Shown here: positions 48,791-59,358 of the stretch, in pieces | How positions within the stretch are numbered: position 1 is the stretch's first letter | How the letters are laid out: every line of letters begins with the position of its first letter | Origin: Oreohelix idahoensis | Lineage: Eukaryota > Mollusca > Gastropoda > Stylommatophora > Oreohelicidae | Length of the DNA stretch: 64,000 bases | Assembly (NCBI GenBank): GCA_024509875.1 | Contig: JAMPIV010008049.1 | Span: 76,990-140,989, forward strand | Reading direction: 5' to 3' | Notes under the pieces: model-generated | Databases searched by the model: none | What the model saw: the letters and a program-made list of their open reading frames with translations, nothing else | Told to the model about the DNA's origin: nothing | Program-made: the position numbers and the translations under genes

Positions 48791-50064
48791 GGGAAGATCA
48801 GCAACATCGAACAAGATAAGAAGCAAATACGGTCCACTGTCTGGTGCATCCAAATATTATCCACACAATAAAAGATTACTTACCCGTTAGGGATTTAACC
48901 AAGGACGGCTTATAATAGAAAGACTCAGAAGTCCAGATACTGTGAATAAAACATTCAGTTTTAAAATCAAGTGAAATTAGTTTACTCCTTCGGACATTAG
49001 AAATGATGGAAGAGACTTTCCAATTTATTCATTTTGACTTGTAACATATATATTTTGCATTTCTGTTGAATATTCCTGCACTAAAACATATTATGGTGCA
49101 GAACCATTAAATTGTAAATAATTTACATTCAGACTTTCTTGATACTTTTATTAAAGTTTAAGTTCTGTTTTTACTACATTATATTAATTAAAATACCCCT
49201 AGAAAACTAGTCACTCAAAACAAACATTAATCTTTGTGAGATCTTGGGAGGTAGCAATTAGGGACTCAGAGTACATCATCATCATCTTCTCTGAGAACTT
49301 ACATAGCTTGACCCCACTTTGATGTCTATACACCCTTGCTCTTTTCAGAGAAGGGGGTATTACTTATAAGACCAGTCTCTTATCTGGCACTATCCTGGTA
49401 TCATCTGATACACCTATTTGTCCAGGATAGCCCATCTTTTAATAACATCAAAACCTCTTATGACACTCAGCGCAAACAAACTTTTTTTTCTAGTTATGTA
49501 GGGCCTACACAGAATATTATGACATTAATTTATCGGACATATACTGAAGGGCAAGATATAACTGGAAAGATTAAGACAGCGATTGAATTGAAACAAAGCA
49601 AAACAACAGCAATATTTAACCAAGTTATAAGTACATAGCTTTTTTTAACCAAAATGGCGTCGAAGTGTCTTGGCAAGCGTGGCTGATAACAGGTATCTTT
49701 AAAAATACGTCATGTCACGCTGAAAACCGAAAGTGTTTGAGGCTGAATTCAAAGTTTTTGCCGAATTGCTGTGTATAAAAGGATTTGATTGGTTGCTGGG
49801 AGAGACCTCCGTTTAAAAACAGACGCCGAGATTCCCGGAATAAAAACTAAAAAAATTGGTTTTAAAAAAAACCTGGGCTAGAAAATATTTTCAGATTTAA
49901 AATTTAAAAAAACTTGGGTTGGAAAATATTTTTATCATTTTTTTAAAATAAAGAAAACATTTTTCGATTTTTTTTTTGGGGGGGGGGGTGAGAAATCCGT
50001 ACACTGCTAAAAGTATCAAAAATACGTACATTGTACGAAAATGTCGTACTGGTTGACAGGTATG

Positions 50065-50350
50065 GTAGCATACTTAGCATTCTCCGCCATCCAAGGGGCT
50101 CTCCAGCTACGCAGAGCTAAAATACTGTACTATGGTTCTGGGCTATCCTAAGGAATTGTCATATCCTGCACAGAGCCATTTCCCAGCTTCCCCTGCCTAT
50201 CACTGGGTCCATAGTGAGATCCTTCTGCAAACAGTGAACCAAGTCAAAGCCAAAGAATTACGCCTGGGGCTCAAGTGTTATCTCCAAGCTTAGTGTACAA
50301 TGCTGGGTTCTCAACAAGTTTCACCACAGGGGGAATCCCAGGAAGTGTGT
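50065..50350 (+). repeat. dispersed repeat D, 3' half of the split copy
   Basis: Continues the copy interrupted at 46665: 'ccaaggggctctccagctac', 'atggttctgggctatcctaa', 'aatgctgggttctcaacaag' and 'tttcaccacagggggaat'. Confidence 0.7.
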
Positions 50351-51087
50351 GGATGACTGAGTCAATGAAGATGTAATAAACCTCACAGACATAGGTTCAC
50401 TTCCACGTACATATATGTTGGGAGTTAGAAAATGCAGTTAGTTTGAATGCCCAGAACACCGCTTCGCTACCCCAGCCCACTAGCCACTCTATGTCACGTG
50501 ATGAGACTGGCAGTGTGACAAGCTCGCAAATTGCAGGAAAGGATTGCTAACGAGGCGTGTGCAAAAAGAGAAGAGAGTTTAGCAGACAAGTGTATGGAAA
50601 AACGAGGAGAGGAAGTACCAGCCGTTGGGCTGTAGAGATATGTATGTGTGTGTGTGGCCCATAAGATATATTCATGTATACAATATTCAGTAGATTGAAA
50701 GTATACAACAGTATTTCATATTTCACTATTGAAAGGATTGTTTCATACATATGAGTGACTATTATTATTATTAATCTTGATTGTGTACTAATTGCCTGAC
50801 CACATCAATGGGTCTATTGTGAAGTTCGTCATGTTTATTAAAGTTATAAACCGTCACTCAGTAGTTATTACTTTCTTTAGAGAAAGAGATGTGTGCATAA
50901 AAGTGAACTAATACTTGTTTGCCAGGCACGTAAAGAAAGAACCCTGGACAGTAACTTCGCATGAATATTGGATACTTATAAAACAAGCGTGCAAAAGCTA
51001 CAAACAAAAATAAGCGCGCAACAAAATATTGTCGCATTGTGCATAGCTGGTGGTCATATAAGGATGACTCCAGATATGCCTCCATGC
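50351..51087. other. no recognised feature
   Basis: No motif, repeat partner or exon supported. Contains a short (GT)n at about 50645. Confidence 0.35.
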
Positions 51088-52395
51088 TTAGAGATGTAGG
51101 TGAAGAAGCCAGAGTTCTAGATGATGAAGCCAGAGATGTTGGGGAAGAAGTCAGAGATGTAGACGAAGAAGTCATAGATGTATGTGAAGAAGCCAGAGTT
51201 GTAGGTGAAGAAGTCATGGATTTAGGTGAAGAGGTCATGGATGTAGGTGAAGAAGTCAGAGATGTTGGTGAAAAAGTCATGGATGTAGGTGAAGAAGCCA
51301 GAGATGTAGGTGAAGAAATCATAAATGTAGGTGAAGAAGTCATGGATGTAGATGAAGAAGCCAGAGATGTAGGTGAAGAAATCAGAAATGTAGGTGAGGA
51401 AGTCATGGATGTAGGTGAAGTAGTCATAGATGTAGGTGAAGAAGAAAGAGATGTAGGTGAAGAACCCAGAAATGTAGGTGAAGAAGTCGTGGGTGTAGGT
51501 GAAGAAGTCATGGATATAGGTGAAGAAGTCATGAATGTAGGTGAAGAAGCCAGAGATGTAGATGAAGAAGTCAGAGATGTAGGTGAAGATGTCATGGAGG
51601 TAGGTGAAGAAGCTAGAGATGTAGGTAAAGAAGTCATGGATGTAAGTGAAAAAGCCAGAGATGTAGGTGAAGAAGTCATGGAAGTATGCGAAGAAGTCAT
51701 GGAAGTATGCGAAGAAGTCATGGATGTAGGTGAAGAAGTCATAGATGTAGATGAAGAAGTCATAGATGTAGACGAAGAAGTCATAGATGTATGTGAAGAA
51801 GTCATGTATGTAGGTGAAGAAGTCAAAGATGTAGGTGAAGAATTTAGATATGTAGGTGAAGAAGTCATGGAGGTAGGTGAAGAAGCCAGAGATGTAGGTA
51901 AAGAAATCATGGATGTAAGTGAAGACGTCATGGATGTAGGTGAAGAAGCCAGAGATGTAGGTGAAGAAGTCATGGAAGTATGCGAAGAAGTCATGGACGT
52001 ATTCGAAGAAGTCATGGATGTAGGTGAAGAAGTCATAGATGTAGATGAAGAAGTCATAGATATGTATGTATAAGTCATGGATGTAACTGAAGAAGTTAGA
52101 GATGTAGGTGAAGAAGTCATTGAGGCAGGTGAAGAAGTCACAGATGTAGACGAAGAAGTCATAGATGTATGTGAAGAAGTTAGATATGTAGGTGAAGAAG
52201 TCATTGATGTAGGTGAAGAAGTCAGAGATGTAGGTGAAGAAGTCAAAGATGTAGGTAAAGAAGTCAGAGATGTAGTTGAAGAAGTCAGAGAAGTCGGTGA
52301 AGAAGTCAAAGATGTAGGTGAAGAAGTCACAAATGTAAGTGAAGAAATCAAAGATGTAGGTGAATAGGTCAAAGATGTAGATGAAGAATAAGCAA
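51088..52395. repeat. 21-bp heptad minisatellite, array 2 (about 62 units)
   Basis: Units of 'gatgtaggtgaagaagtcat' plus one base, the same motif as array 1 but with ggt in place of gat. The plus strand reads V-G-E-E-V-x-D for 344 and 96 codons. Two minus-strand frames are also open (522 and 431 codons). Variants recur in blocks (for example 'gaagtatgcgaagaagtcat' at about 51680, 51700 and 51980), showing higher-order duplication of roughly 300 bp. Confidence 0.95.
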
Positions 52396-52429
52396 ACGAT
52401 GAAGAAGAAAAATAGCTGCTCCACATAAT

Positions 52430-53111
52430 AGTAAATAAATATTAGACAAACATAAAGGTATGTTTTCAGGCACTCGTAAGAAATAAAGAAGTAGAAAACT
52501 AGACAACAGAAAAACAACAGACGTGAGTGACTTACCCAGGACTCGAACCTAGGACCTTCCGTGCGACAACCCCGCCTAGCTATGCAAGCGAATCACACTA
52601 TCCTCCCTGCCATCTAGGCATCACCAACAAATGATGCTTCGATGACAGGTCATTAGTGCGACCCGCAACACAACACCTGAAATTTACCATGGACAGTCCA
52701 GCCTATTAATGACGCAATCACTTCTGTTGTTCCCCTATTATACAGTATAGGTCAGACCACACAAGACAAAGACCTTAATACTGTGTCTAGTAAATGATAG
52801 AAGACTATACAACAGAAGTGATTGCGTCATTAATAGGCTGGACTGCCCATGGTAAATTTCCGGTGTTATGTTTTGCGGGTCGCACTAATGACCCGTCATC
52901 GAAGCATCATTTGTTGGTGATGCCTAGATGGCAGGGAGGATATTGTGATTCGCTTGCATAGCTAGGCGGGGTTGTCGCACGAAAGGTCCTGGGTTCGAGT
53001 CCTGGGTAAGCCACTCATGTCTGTTGTTTTTCTGTTGTCTAGTTTTCTACTTCTTTATTTCTTACGAGTGCCTGAAAACATACCTTTATGTTTGTCTAAT
53101 ATTTATTTACT
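52430..53111. repeat. 682-bp near-perfect palindrome with tRNA-like arms
   Basis: Arms of 301 bp (52430-52730 and 52811-53111) are inverted copies with only scattered mismatches, separated by 80 bp. Each arm contains a tRNA-like stretch. In the right arm this includes 'gcctagatggcagggaggat' and a consensus box B GGTTCGAGTCC (about 52991-53001). It could be a foldback element, or two SINEs inserted tail to tail. Confidence 0.9.
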
Positions 53112-53246
53112 GTTTACAGGCCTCGGGTTTCCCTTCCTTGGGAATGAAAGGATATAGTATGCAAGATAGATGAGAGTGGAAGGGCAGAATGTAAGACGGG
53201 CCTGCGCGCCCAATTCTTAACCATTCGAAAATAAAGTTCGTTCGTT

Positions 53247-53967
53247 TTTTGTTTTTTTTAAATTAATGAAGATAAACAGAAATCCCGTTCAACCTCTGAT
53301 GGGTTATAATTAGGATATATATTGTTTTCAATTCCAAATAATATGAACAACTGCCGACATGAGAAAGTGGCATCACATTTGAAAATAGGGATACTCACAA
53401 TTGTGCTTAGGCCTATACGTTAAATAATAAAATAAAAAACAAACAAACAAAATCAAGAAGAAACTATGAACAAGAATAATATTAAAGTGGAGGGGTGTAA
53501 AGGCCTGGTGGTTCTAGTTATATAACGGACTTTACCAGATATTTAATTGACTTTCATCTGTTTAAAGTCACATGCATTGTAAGAACAGCATCAGACCTTC
53601 ACATTCCCAGCCACTATATATTAACATGTGTTCGTGTTAAATATTGTTTGACTATATTATGCAGTTCCCTAGGTCTGTCTATTCTCAACACCTCCTCTAT
53701 ATTTATAGGTAAGTTGGATGCCTGCAAATAATCCAATATTGGTATTCTCATTTGGTCATACTTCTTACACTTTAACAAGAAATGTTCTATATTATTGTCT
53801 TGAAGACATCCTGCACAGTAAGGTTCTTCTATTCTGAAATAGCCTTTTCCCAGCTGTAGTCTGAGAAGTTTCTTATTACTGGGAATTTTCAATTCCCTAG
53901 ATATCTGACATTTTCTTGTTGGAGCCCTGAACATCTTATATGCATGTCTTCCTTTCAGATTTTTATT
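53247..53967 (-). mobile_element. 5'-truncated Jockey/I-type LINE, second copy of the 40780 family
   Basis: A minus-strand copy with an open 106-codon C-terminal region (53934-53614), the same 3'UTR and an A-rich end. It is flanked by a 12-bp duplication AGTTCGTTCGTT (53235-53246 and 53968-53979), which proves retroposition. Confidence 0.9.
53614..53934 (-). CDS. LINE ORF2 C-terminal zinc-binding region (copy 2)
   Basis: Nearly identical to 40975-41295: LQLGKGYFRIEEPYCAGCLQ and IEHFLLKCKKYDQMR, with the same cysteine-histidine block. The ATG is a codon within the element's ORF; the truncation lies about 30 bp upstream. Confidence 0.8.
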   Translation of the reverse strand: MFRAPTRKCQISRELKIPSNKKLLRLQLGKGYFRIEEPYCAGCLQDNNIEHFLLKCKKYDQMRIPILDYLQASNLPINIEEVLRIDRPRELHNIVKQYLTRTHVNI

Positions 53968-53979
53968 AGTTCGTTCGTT

Positions 53980-54745
53980 CGTTTGTTCCTTATGTGTTAT
54001 AAATGTCCCACATAATAACCCCTGAATTCAATTACTGTTTATGACGTCATTGAATTATGCCTTGAAAGAATGTACTCACATCAACACAGAAGTACACCCC
54101 GGATGTGATAGTGTGGATGGTTTAGATATGCAAGCTGACGCCTTCAGATATGGCCAAGACAAGACTTTGTCAAGCGTCCTTTCAAAATAGGCGTGATTTT
54201 ACCTCCACACATGGATCATGTCTAAAGCACCCCAGGTAAGAAAACCTGGTAGATGTAGGACAAAATAAACTGAGGCTGACATAATGTCCTATGTTGCCCG
54301 AGTGCCTGTCCAAATGCTCGCTACAGCTAGCCTTAACCTAATCTCAACCCTGTTTCAAGCTTTAGTCAAACAGCTAGCCTTAACCAAAGTAAAACGCCAT
54401 TTCGAATTTTGTTAAAAATAAAAACGCCTGACAAACACTGATGCCGTATTATTTAAAAAAAAATCTTACTCAACGTATCCAGGCCAACATGGCGGCCTCC
54501 GTTCGACTGTTCACTACTTAAACCGAAAAAGTATAGTCAATCCTCGCTATTCGCGGGGGTTAGGTTCCTTGAATACCCCGTGAATACGGAACCATTGATC
54601 CTATGGAAAAAAGGGGGTTAGGTTCTCCCGAGACCCTTTTAACCATACACCATTTGCTACCGACCACCATAAACTCATCATTTCGTGTACCTTTCTTGTA
54701 AAAAAAAACATATAAGTATATAAACCAATAAAACGGTATTGAATC
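53980..54745. other. no gene; possible DNA-transposon terminus near 54530
   Basis: At 54535-54620 the sequence 'tcaatcctcgctattcgcgg' followed by 'gggttaggttcc' resembles the GC-rich, TIR-like ends seen in some DNA-transposon families. No partner end was found. The rest is unremarkable. Confidence 0.25.
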
Positions 54746-54749
54746 AGTT

Positions 54750-56170
54750 CTACAAATTTACGGTTCACGTGAAACAAGAGACGTTTCGGGTTTTACCCTT
54801 CGTCAGCCACAGTTACAAACAGGTGACAAGGACAAGAATTACATATAGGTTCTACAAAAACATACGATGATGAGAAACATACACCAAATGAGCGATACAA
54901 GCAGATGGAAAAAGTAAACAACCACAGGAGCGAAAAAAGAACGATAATAATACAAGAAAATCGTAAAACCTGAAAGAAATACCGAAACAAGAAAGTAAAT
55001 AATCAACGAAACGAAAAAAAAGAGAATGAACAAAACTTTGGAACAAGTAAAAGGTCACTTAGCTAGATCCGTAGATGCTTGGATTAGAACACTGGGGTAG
55101 CTTGTCCAAGAAACCGTCTAAGGAAGTGACGAATAAGATAGCGACAATTTAAAAAGATACAAAAGGATACGAAACGAACCAAAACAAAAAAATTAGATCG
55201 AAAAAACAACGAATAAAGAAGAATGAAAAAAAAAGAGAGAAAAGCCACCAGAATTTATGCAAAATGATGTTGGACATTAAGGCCTTTTGGAGATAAACAG
55301 CCCATTTGAAAAATGAGGCGATTCTCCAACGAAAAGCAGTTCGGTCATCAACGACACATGAAAGGAGGGCAGTGGCATAAATATCGGAATTACCTGAATG
55401 GTCAGGCCTATTGAAATGAAGGGCCACCGGTAAATGTTTGCCATGATAGATGTCATTTAAGTGCTCACGAAACCTGTCTGCCAAACGTCTGCCAGTTTCA
55501 CCAAAATAGGTAATGCCACACTTCTTGCAGACGATAGCATAAATCAGGTTTCTGGATTCGCACGCGAAAGACTCTCTAATGACAAATTTTCCTTTCGGAA
55601 AAGTGACTATCTGAGTTTGGAGTACAAATGGACAGCTCTTACATATACGGCGTTGGCACGGTTTAGTACCAAAGTTTGAAGGGCTAGTATGTCTCAAGCG
55701 ACTGTGTACAAGAATATCGCTAAAATTCCTATCCCTACGATATGCCACCAAAGGGGTATCACGAAACAACTCTCTGGTATCAGGATCAGAGTGGAGAATA
55801 GGCAGATGTCGAAATAGAATTCTCTTCACCGCCAGACAGTGAGGATGGAAAGTTAGAACCAGTTTGAGTCTGTCAGACTGGACAGAAGGTTTAGTAGTGA
55901 GTGCCATCTGACGAGTGACGTGTGTGATGCGATTAAGAGCATCAGATAAAACATGTTCTGGATAAAGACGTCGGCGAAAGAACTCGAGCATCTCTTGAGC
56001 TCCCTGATGGAAATCATCGTCATCGTGACATAACCGACGCACGCGAAGAAGTTGAGAAAAGGGAATGGAATTTTTACAACTAAGAGGGTGACATCCCAGA
56101 AAAAAAATTTATCTAACACACGTACTTTATCTCTGAGGCTCATCACAGCCTTCTTGCGCCTAGGCACACT
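54750..56170 (-). mobile_element. Penelope-like element, 3' part
   Basis: Minus-strand open frame 56042-55149 with a GIY-YIG endonuclease domain, followed by a long 3' flank. Sequence upstream to about 56170 may be a decayed continuation. The RT domain that should precede the endonuclease is absent, so the copy is 5'-truncated. Confidence 0.75.
55149..56042 (-). CDS. Penelope-like GIY-YIG endonuclease region
   Basis: Residues 85-125 resemble the linker found in Penelope-type proteins (LKLVLTFHPHCLAVKRI, LVAYRRDRNFSDILVHSRL). Then come CQRRICKSCPF (zinc-like cysteines) and the GIY-YIG core RNLIYAIVCKKCGITYFGE followed by TGRRLADRFREHLNDI, where Tyr, Arg and His are catalytic-type positions. 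The last 60 residues are hydrophobic and probably read-through of the 3' flank after a frame change. Confidence 0.8.
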   Translation of the reverse strand: MRRLCHDDDDFHQGAQEMLEFFRRRLYPEHVLSDALNRITHVTRQMALTTKPSVQSDRLKLVLTFHPHCLAVKRILFRHLPILHSDPDTRELFRDTPLVAYRRDRNFSDILVHSRLRHTSPSNFGTKPCQRRICKSCPFVLQTQIVTFPKGKFVIRESFACESRNLIYAIVCKKCGITYFGETGRRLADRFREHLNDIYHGKHLPVALHFNRPDHSGNSDIYATALLSCVVDDRTAFRWRIASFFKWAVYLQKALMSNIILHKFWWLFSLFFSFFFIRCFFDLIFLFWFVSYPFVSF

Positions 56171-56640
56171 CGGCAACACACTTGCAGTTTGCACTACGCT
56201 TGAATTCTATTTTTAATTCCAAAAATAATCAAACAGCGTAAAACTGAAAAAAAAAAATCGTGGATGGAAAGATGCTCAACAAAGACTCGTGCAAACACAA
56301 CGAAAGCCGCGAGAACAAGGAGCCAGCCTGTCCTTGCTGCGCGGTGGGCTCTCGAAATTTTTTGCCTTCTGCGCATGGCCACGAATACCCGCGCGGTGCC
56401 CGCGAAGGCAAAAATGAGTTACAATTTATCTCGAGCGAATCCATGATTACGGAACACGCGAAAGCGAGGACTGACTGTAACTATTTTAGTTAACACTGTG
56501 AGCAGAGTATTCCATAGATATTTACTTGTTGTTTACAAATAAATACATCCCAATATTATTCATTTTCTTAATGACAGTTTGTAACAAATGAATGAATCGT
56601 GCTAGCTTTTCGGGAAAATACTGAAACGGCGCGCATTGCT
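56171..56640. other. no recognised gene; locally GC-rich
   Basis: 56300-56420 is clearly more GC-rich than its surroundings. Overlapping short frames on both strands lack motifs. Confidence 0.35.
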
Positions 56641-56649
56641 CTGTGAAAC

Positions 56650-57262
56650 CTAAATTCCTCACGTCTATGTAGTGATGGAAGATCAAGTAAAGAAATCAAG
56701 ACAAGACTTGAGATGGCCTCAACTGCCATGACAAGGCTGAATGTGATCTGGAAAAGTAACATCAGTTTTCCTGTGAAGATCAAATTATACAAATCACTCG
56801 TATTATCTATTCTCTTGTATGGGTGTGAGGGCTGGACACTCACTGCAGATATGGAGCGAAGGATTCAGGCTTTCGAGCATAAATGTTATAGAAGAATTTT
56901 GCGCATTTGCTATAAAGAGCACAAAACAAATGTCTATGTTAGAGAGAAGATAAACACCTATGCAGGCCACCAAGAACCACTTTTGTCAGTAGTGAAACGT
57001 CGAAAGCTTGCCTGGTTTGGGCATGTAACTCGTCATGACTCCCTTTCGAAAACGATCCTCCAGGGAACAGTCGAAGGTAAACGGAGAAGAGGAAGGCAAA
57101 GAAAATCCTGGGCTGATAACATCAAAGAATGGGCAGGGCACGGTTTTTCCACACTTGTACGCATTGCTGAGGATAGAGAGCAGTGGAGGACCCTGTCTGC
57201 TGATGCTTCCACCATGGCACCCCTACGACCCATGACGGGTTACGGGTTGAGATGATGATGAT
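56650..57262 (+). mobile_element. 5'-truncated RTE-like LINE, C-terminal domain
   Basis: Contains the open frame 56713-57255 and ends with a (ATG)n tail (57253-57264). The C-terminal domain differs from the 17-kb LINE and defines another RTE-like family. Confidence 0.88.
56713..57255 (+). CDS. LINE C-terminal domain
   Basis: A 180-codon intact frame: VKIKLYKSLVLSILLYGCEG and WTLTADMERRIQAFEHKCYR, RRILRICYKEHKTN, KRRKLAWFGHVTRHDSLSKT and GTVEGKRRRGRQRKSWADNI, ending RTLSADASTMAPLRPMTGYG. These blocks are typical of widespread 'endonuclease-reverse transcriptase' LINE proteins. The true ORF started upstream; the copy is truncated near 56650. Confidence 0.88.
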   Translation: MASTAMTRLNVIWKSNISFPVKIKLYKSLVLSILLYGCEGWTLTADMERRIQAFEHKCYRRILRICYKEHKTNVYVREKINTYAGHQEPLLSVVKRRKLAWFGHVTRHDSLSKTILQGTVEGKRRRGRQRKSWADNIKEWAGHGFSTLVRIAEDREQWRTLSADASTMAPLRPMTGYGLR

Positions 57263-57311
57263 GTGTCATTCCTTATGATCACGTGCAGTCCCTACATCGA
57301 TTGTGATGTAA

Positions 57312-57660
57312 TGGATTTTCAACATTTACTTACAACAGATCTCAAACATTTATAAAGGATCCCCAACAGTTATTTAAAATGGATCTCCAACATTTATTTA
57401 AAATGGATCTCCAATATTTATTTGTAATGGATTTGCAACACTATTATAAATTGACCTTCAACATTTATTTAAAACGGGTTTACCATATTGACGTAAAATG
57501 GATCTCCAGCATTGACTTAAAAATGGATCTGAAGCAAATATTTACCATGAAATCTCTAACGTTTACTTCTCGCTCTCCTCCAACATTTATTTACACTGAA
57601 TTTCCAACATTCACTTAAAACTGATCACCAATATTTACTTATAACGGACCTTCAACGTTT
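57312..57660. repeat. degenerate minisatellite, 24-30 bp units
   Basis: Repeated 'aatggatctccaacatttat' and 'ttaaa' with many substitutions and variable spacing. The oldest-looking array in the window. Confidence 0.75.
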
Positions 57661-57737
57661 ATTTATAATGCATCTCAAGCATTTACTGTCTCTTGCCTTA
57701 ACAGTAGGCCTATTACTTCCATTTATTTGCTCTGTAC

Positions 57738-57970
57738 AGCCTGGGGGGGAGGGGGGGGGGGGAAGAGGATTTGTGAGGAGACAAAGAATAGGACTACCAT
57801 TTCTTCGGGCATGTTGCAAGAGGCGACTGACTGGCAACTTCATCGTGTAAAACAAATTGTCATAGCAACCAACGTAGCAAGAGAACATGAATGCTTTGGT
57901 TCAACCCCTCGAGAATAAGGTGCTGTGGCGGTCCAATGATTGATAAGAAGCAGAACGGAAAATGATGATT
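57738..57970 (+). repeat. SINE-like repeat C, plus-strand copy
   Basis: A G-run at 57741-57764 is followed by 'gtgaggagacaaagaatagg', 'cgggcatgttgcaagaggcg' and 'gactgactggcaacttcatc', the repeat C core. It ends in 'aatgatgat', as do other copies. Confidence 0.65.
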
Positions 57971-58000
57971 TTTAGTTGTGGTCTTCCTACTTTAGCGATG

Positions 58001-58471
58001 TCACCCTCTTGCCTTGGCCATCAGCATCATCACGAGTACTGTCACCCTCTTGCCTTGGCCATCAGCATCATCACGAGTACTGTCACCCTCTTGCCTTGGC
58101 CATCAGCATCATCACGAGTACTGTCACCCTCTTGCCTTGGCCACCAGCATCATCACGAGTACTGTCACCCTCTTGCCTTGGCCACCAGCATCATCACGAG
58201 TACTGTCACCCTCTTGCCTTGGCCACCAGCATCATCACGAGTACTGTCATCCTCTTGCCTTGGCCACCAGCATCATCACGAGTACTGTCATCCTCTTGCC
58301 TTGGCCACCAGCATCATCACGAGTACTGTCACCCTCTTGCCTTGGCCACCAGCATCATCACGAGTACTGTCACCCTCTTGCCTTGGCCACCAGCATCATC
58401 ACGAGTACTGTCATCCTCTTGCCTTGGCCACCAGCATCATTACGAGTACTGTCACCCTCTTGCCTTGGCCA
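58001..58471. repeat. 41-bp minisatellite, about 11.5 units
   Basis: Units of 'tcaccctcttgccttggcca' and 'ccagcatcatcacgagtact' plus one base. Two variant positions (tcac/tcat and ccat/ccac) alternate along the array. Because 41 is not a multiple of three, a plus-strand frame cycles through all three phases. All three remain open for over 160 codons. Confidence 0.95.
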
Positions 58472-59037
58472 CTGTGGTAAAGTGGGATGTTATAAATATT
58501 TATAGGGGACTTAGTGTACTGACTGAGATCAGCTGTGAAGGTATCTGTATCTAATAGGTGTAGTGTTTTACAGATAACCTTACTTGCTACCACATTATAC
58601 CTCAGTCAGAATTATTCTGGAATATTGTGATGACTACGTTAAATGTCTAGGGTATGTATATGATGAAGTGTAAGTCACAACAACAACAGACAGATAAACA
58701 ATTTAATTTATTCCACCACACTTGACAACACTGTGACACTCACACACATTTAACACTCTATAAGACTATCTTAAATGAGTCACTGGTAAAGTTTCAAATA
58801 TATATGTATTAATTACTTTCACTAATATATATATATATCCTGATTCAACTACAAAGTGAACCAGGAATCACAATTAATTGTAATCACAATTTATATATAC
58901 ATAATTTATAAATATGAACCTTGTAGAGACATATTTTATTAATTTTATCCTATGTGTGTCAGTTGTGTAGAAGTACTATGAGGTAATACTGGTTTTGTCT
59001 TTTCAAGCTATGTTATTATTTGTCATCATGACTTCAA
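58472..59037. other. AT-rich, no recognised feature
   Basis: Contains short TA-rich microsatellite stretches near 58795-58840. No coding signal. Confidence 0.4.
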
Positions 59038-59358
59038 GTGTTTGTTTATCTGGAAAATAGTATGGGGAAAAAGTTCACAGTTCCTGTCAATTTAAACAAG
59101 GTATTGTCCCTCTTTTTTACTAAAATGTCAATTTTTGAGGGGACACATAATGTTGAGCTCCACTGGCCACAGAGGCTTAACTTTCGTGATGGCGGCAGGA
59201 AAAGACTCCTCTGCTCGATTGCTCCCCTGTGTTCTGGAGACACCTCACTAGTCGCTATCTGGACCCAGGAGTATGCTGTCAGCCTCCAGATTCAGCAAAG
59301 CTCAGACCAGGTGCTGCTCAATAACTTTAGGACCACAGTCCCACAATTCATGGAATAA
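59038..59358 (+). CDS. unrecognised open frame, 106 codons
   Basis: Its 3' two thirds are GC-richer than the surroundings (THNVELHWPQRLNFRDGG, SGDTSLVAIWTQEYAVSLQI, SSDQVLLNNFRTTVPQFME). No family, signal peptide or membrane segment is recognisable. It may be an exon remnant or a chance frame. No splice sites were established. Confidence 0.2.
   Translation: MFVYLENSMGKKFTVPVNLNKVLSLFFTKMSIFEGTHNVELHWPQRLNFRDGGRKRLLCSIAPLCSGDTSLVAIWTQEYAVSLQIQQSSDQVLLNNFRTTVPQFME

Larger units (their letters stand above)
46666..50064. mobile_element. 3.4-kb TIR element with 6-bp target duplication, superfamily unknown
   Basis: Perfect 14-bp inverted ends (CATACCTGTCAACC at 46666-46679; its reverse complement at 50051-50064). 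It is flanked by GTAGCA on both sides (46660-46665, 50065-50070) and precisely interrupts a copy of repeat D. The interior is AT-rich. It contains a 335-bp direct duplication (about 47105-47435 and 47436-47775) with a third partial copy at 49475-49630. No transposase is recognisable. A 6-bp duplication is unusual for common superfamilies. Probably non-autonomous. Confidence 0.85.

Noticed and set aside
46666..50064. Element ends set at a TA dinucleotide (Tc1/mariner-like)
   Set aside because: Extending the inverted ends to 14 bp gives a perfect GTAGCA duplication, which explains the flanks better than a TA site.
50858..52517. Minus-strand frames of 522 and 431 codons (TSSPTSM and IYDFFTY repeats)
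   Set aside because: They are antisense readings of the 21-bp array. Two overlapping antisense frames cannot both be genes and neither has domain evidence.
57962..58554. Three overlapping plus-strand frames of 163-192 codons
   Set aside because: All derive from the 41-bp array cycling through the frames.
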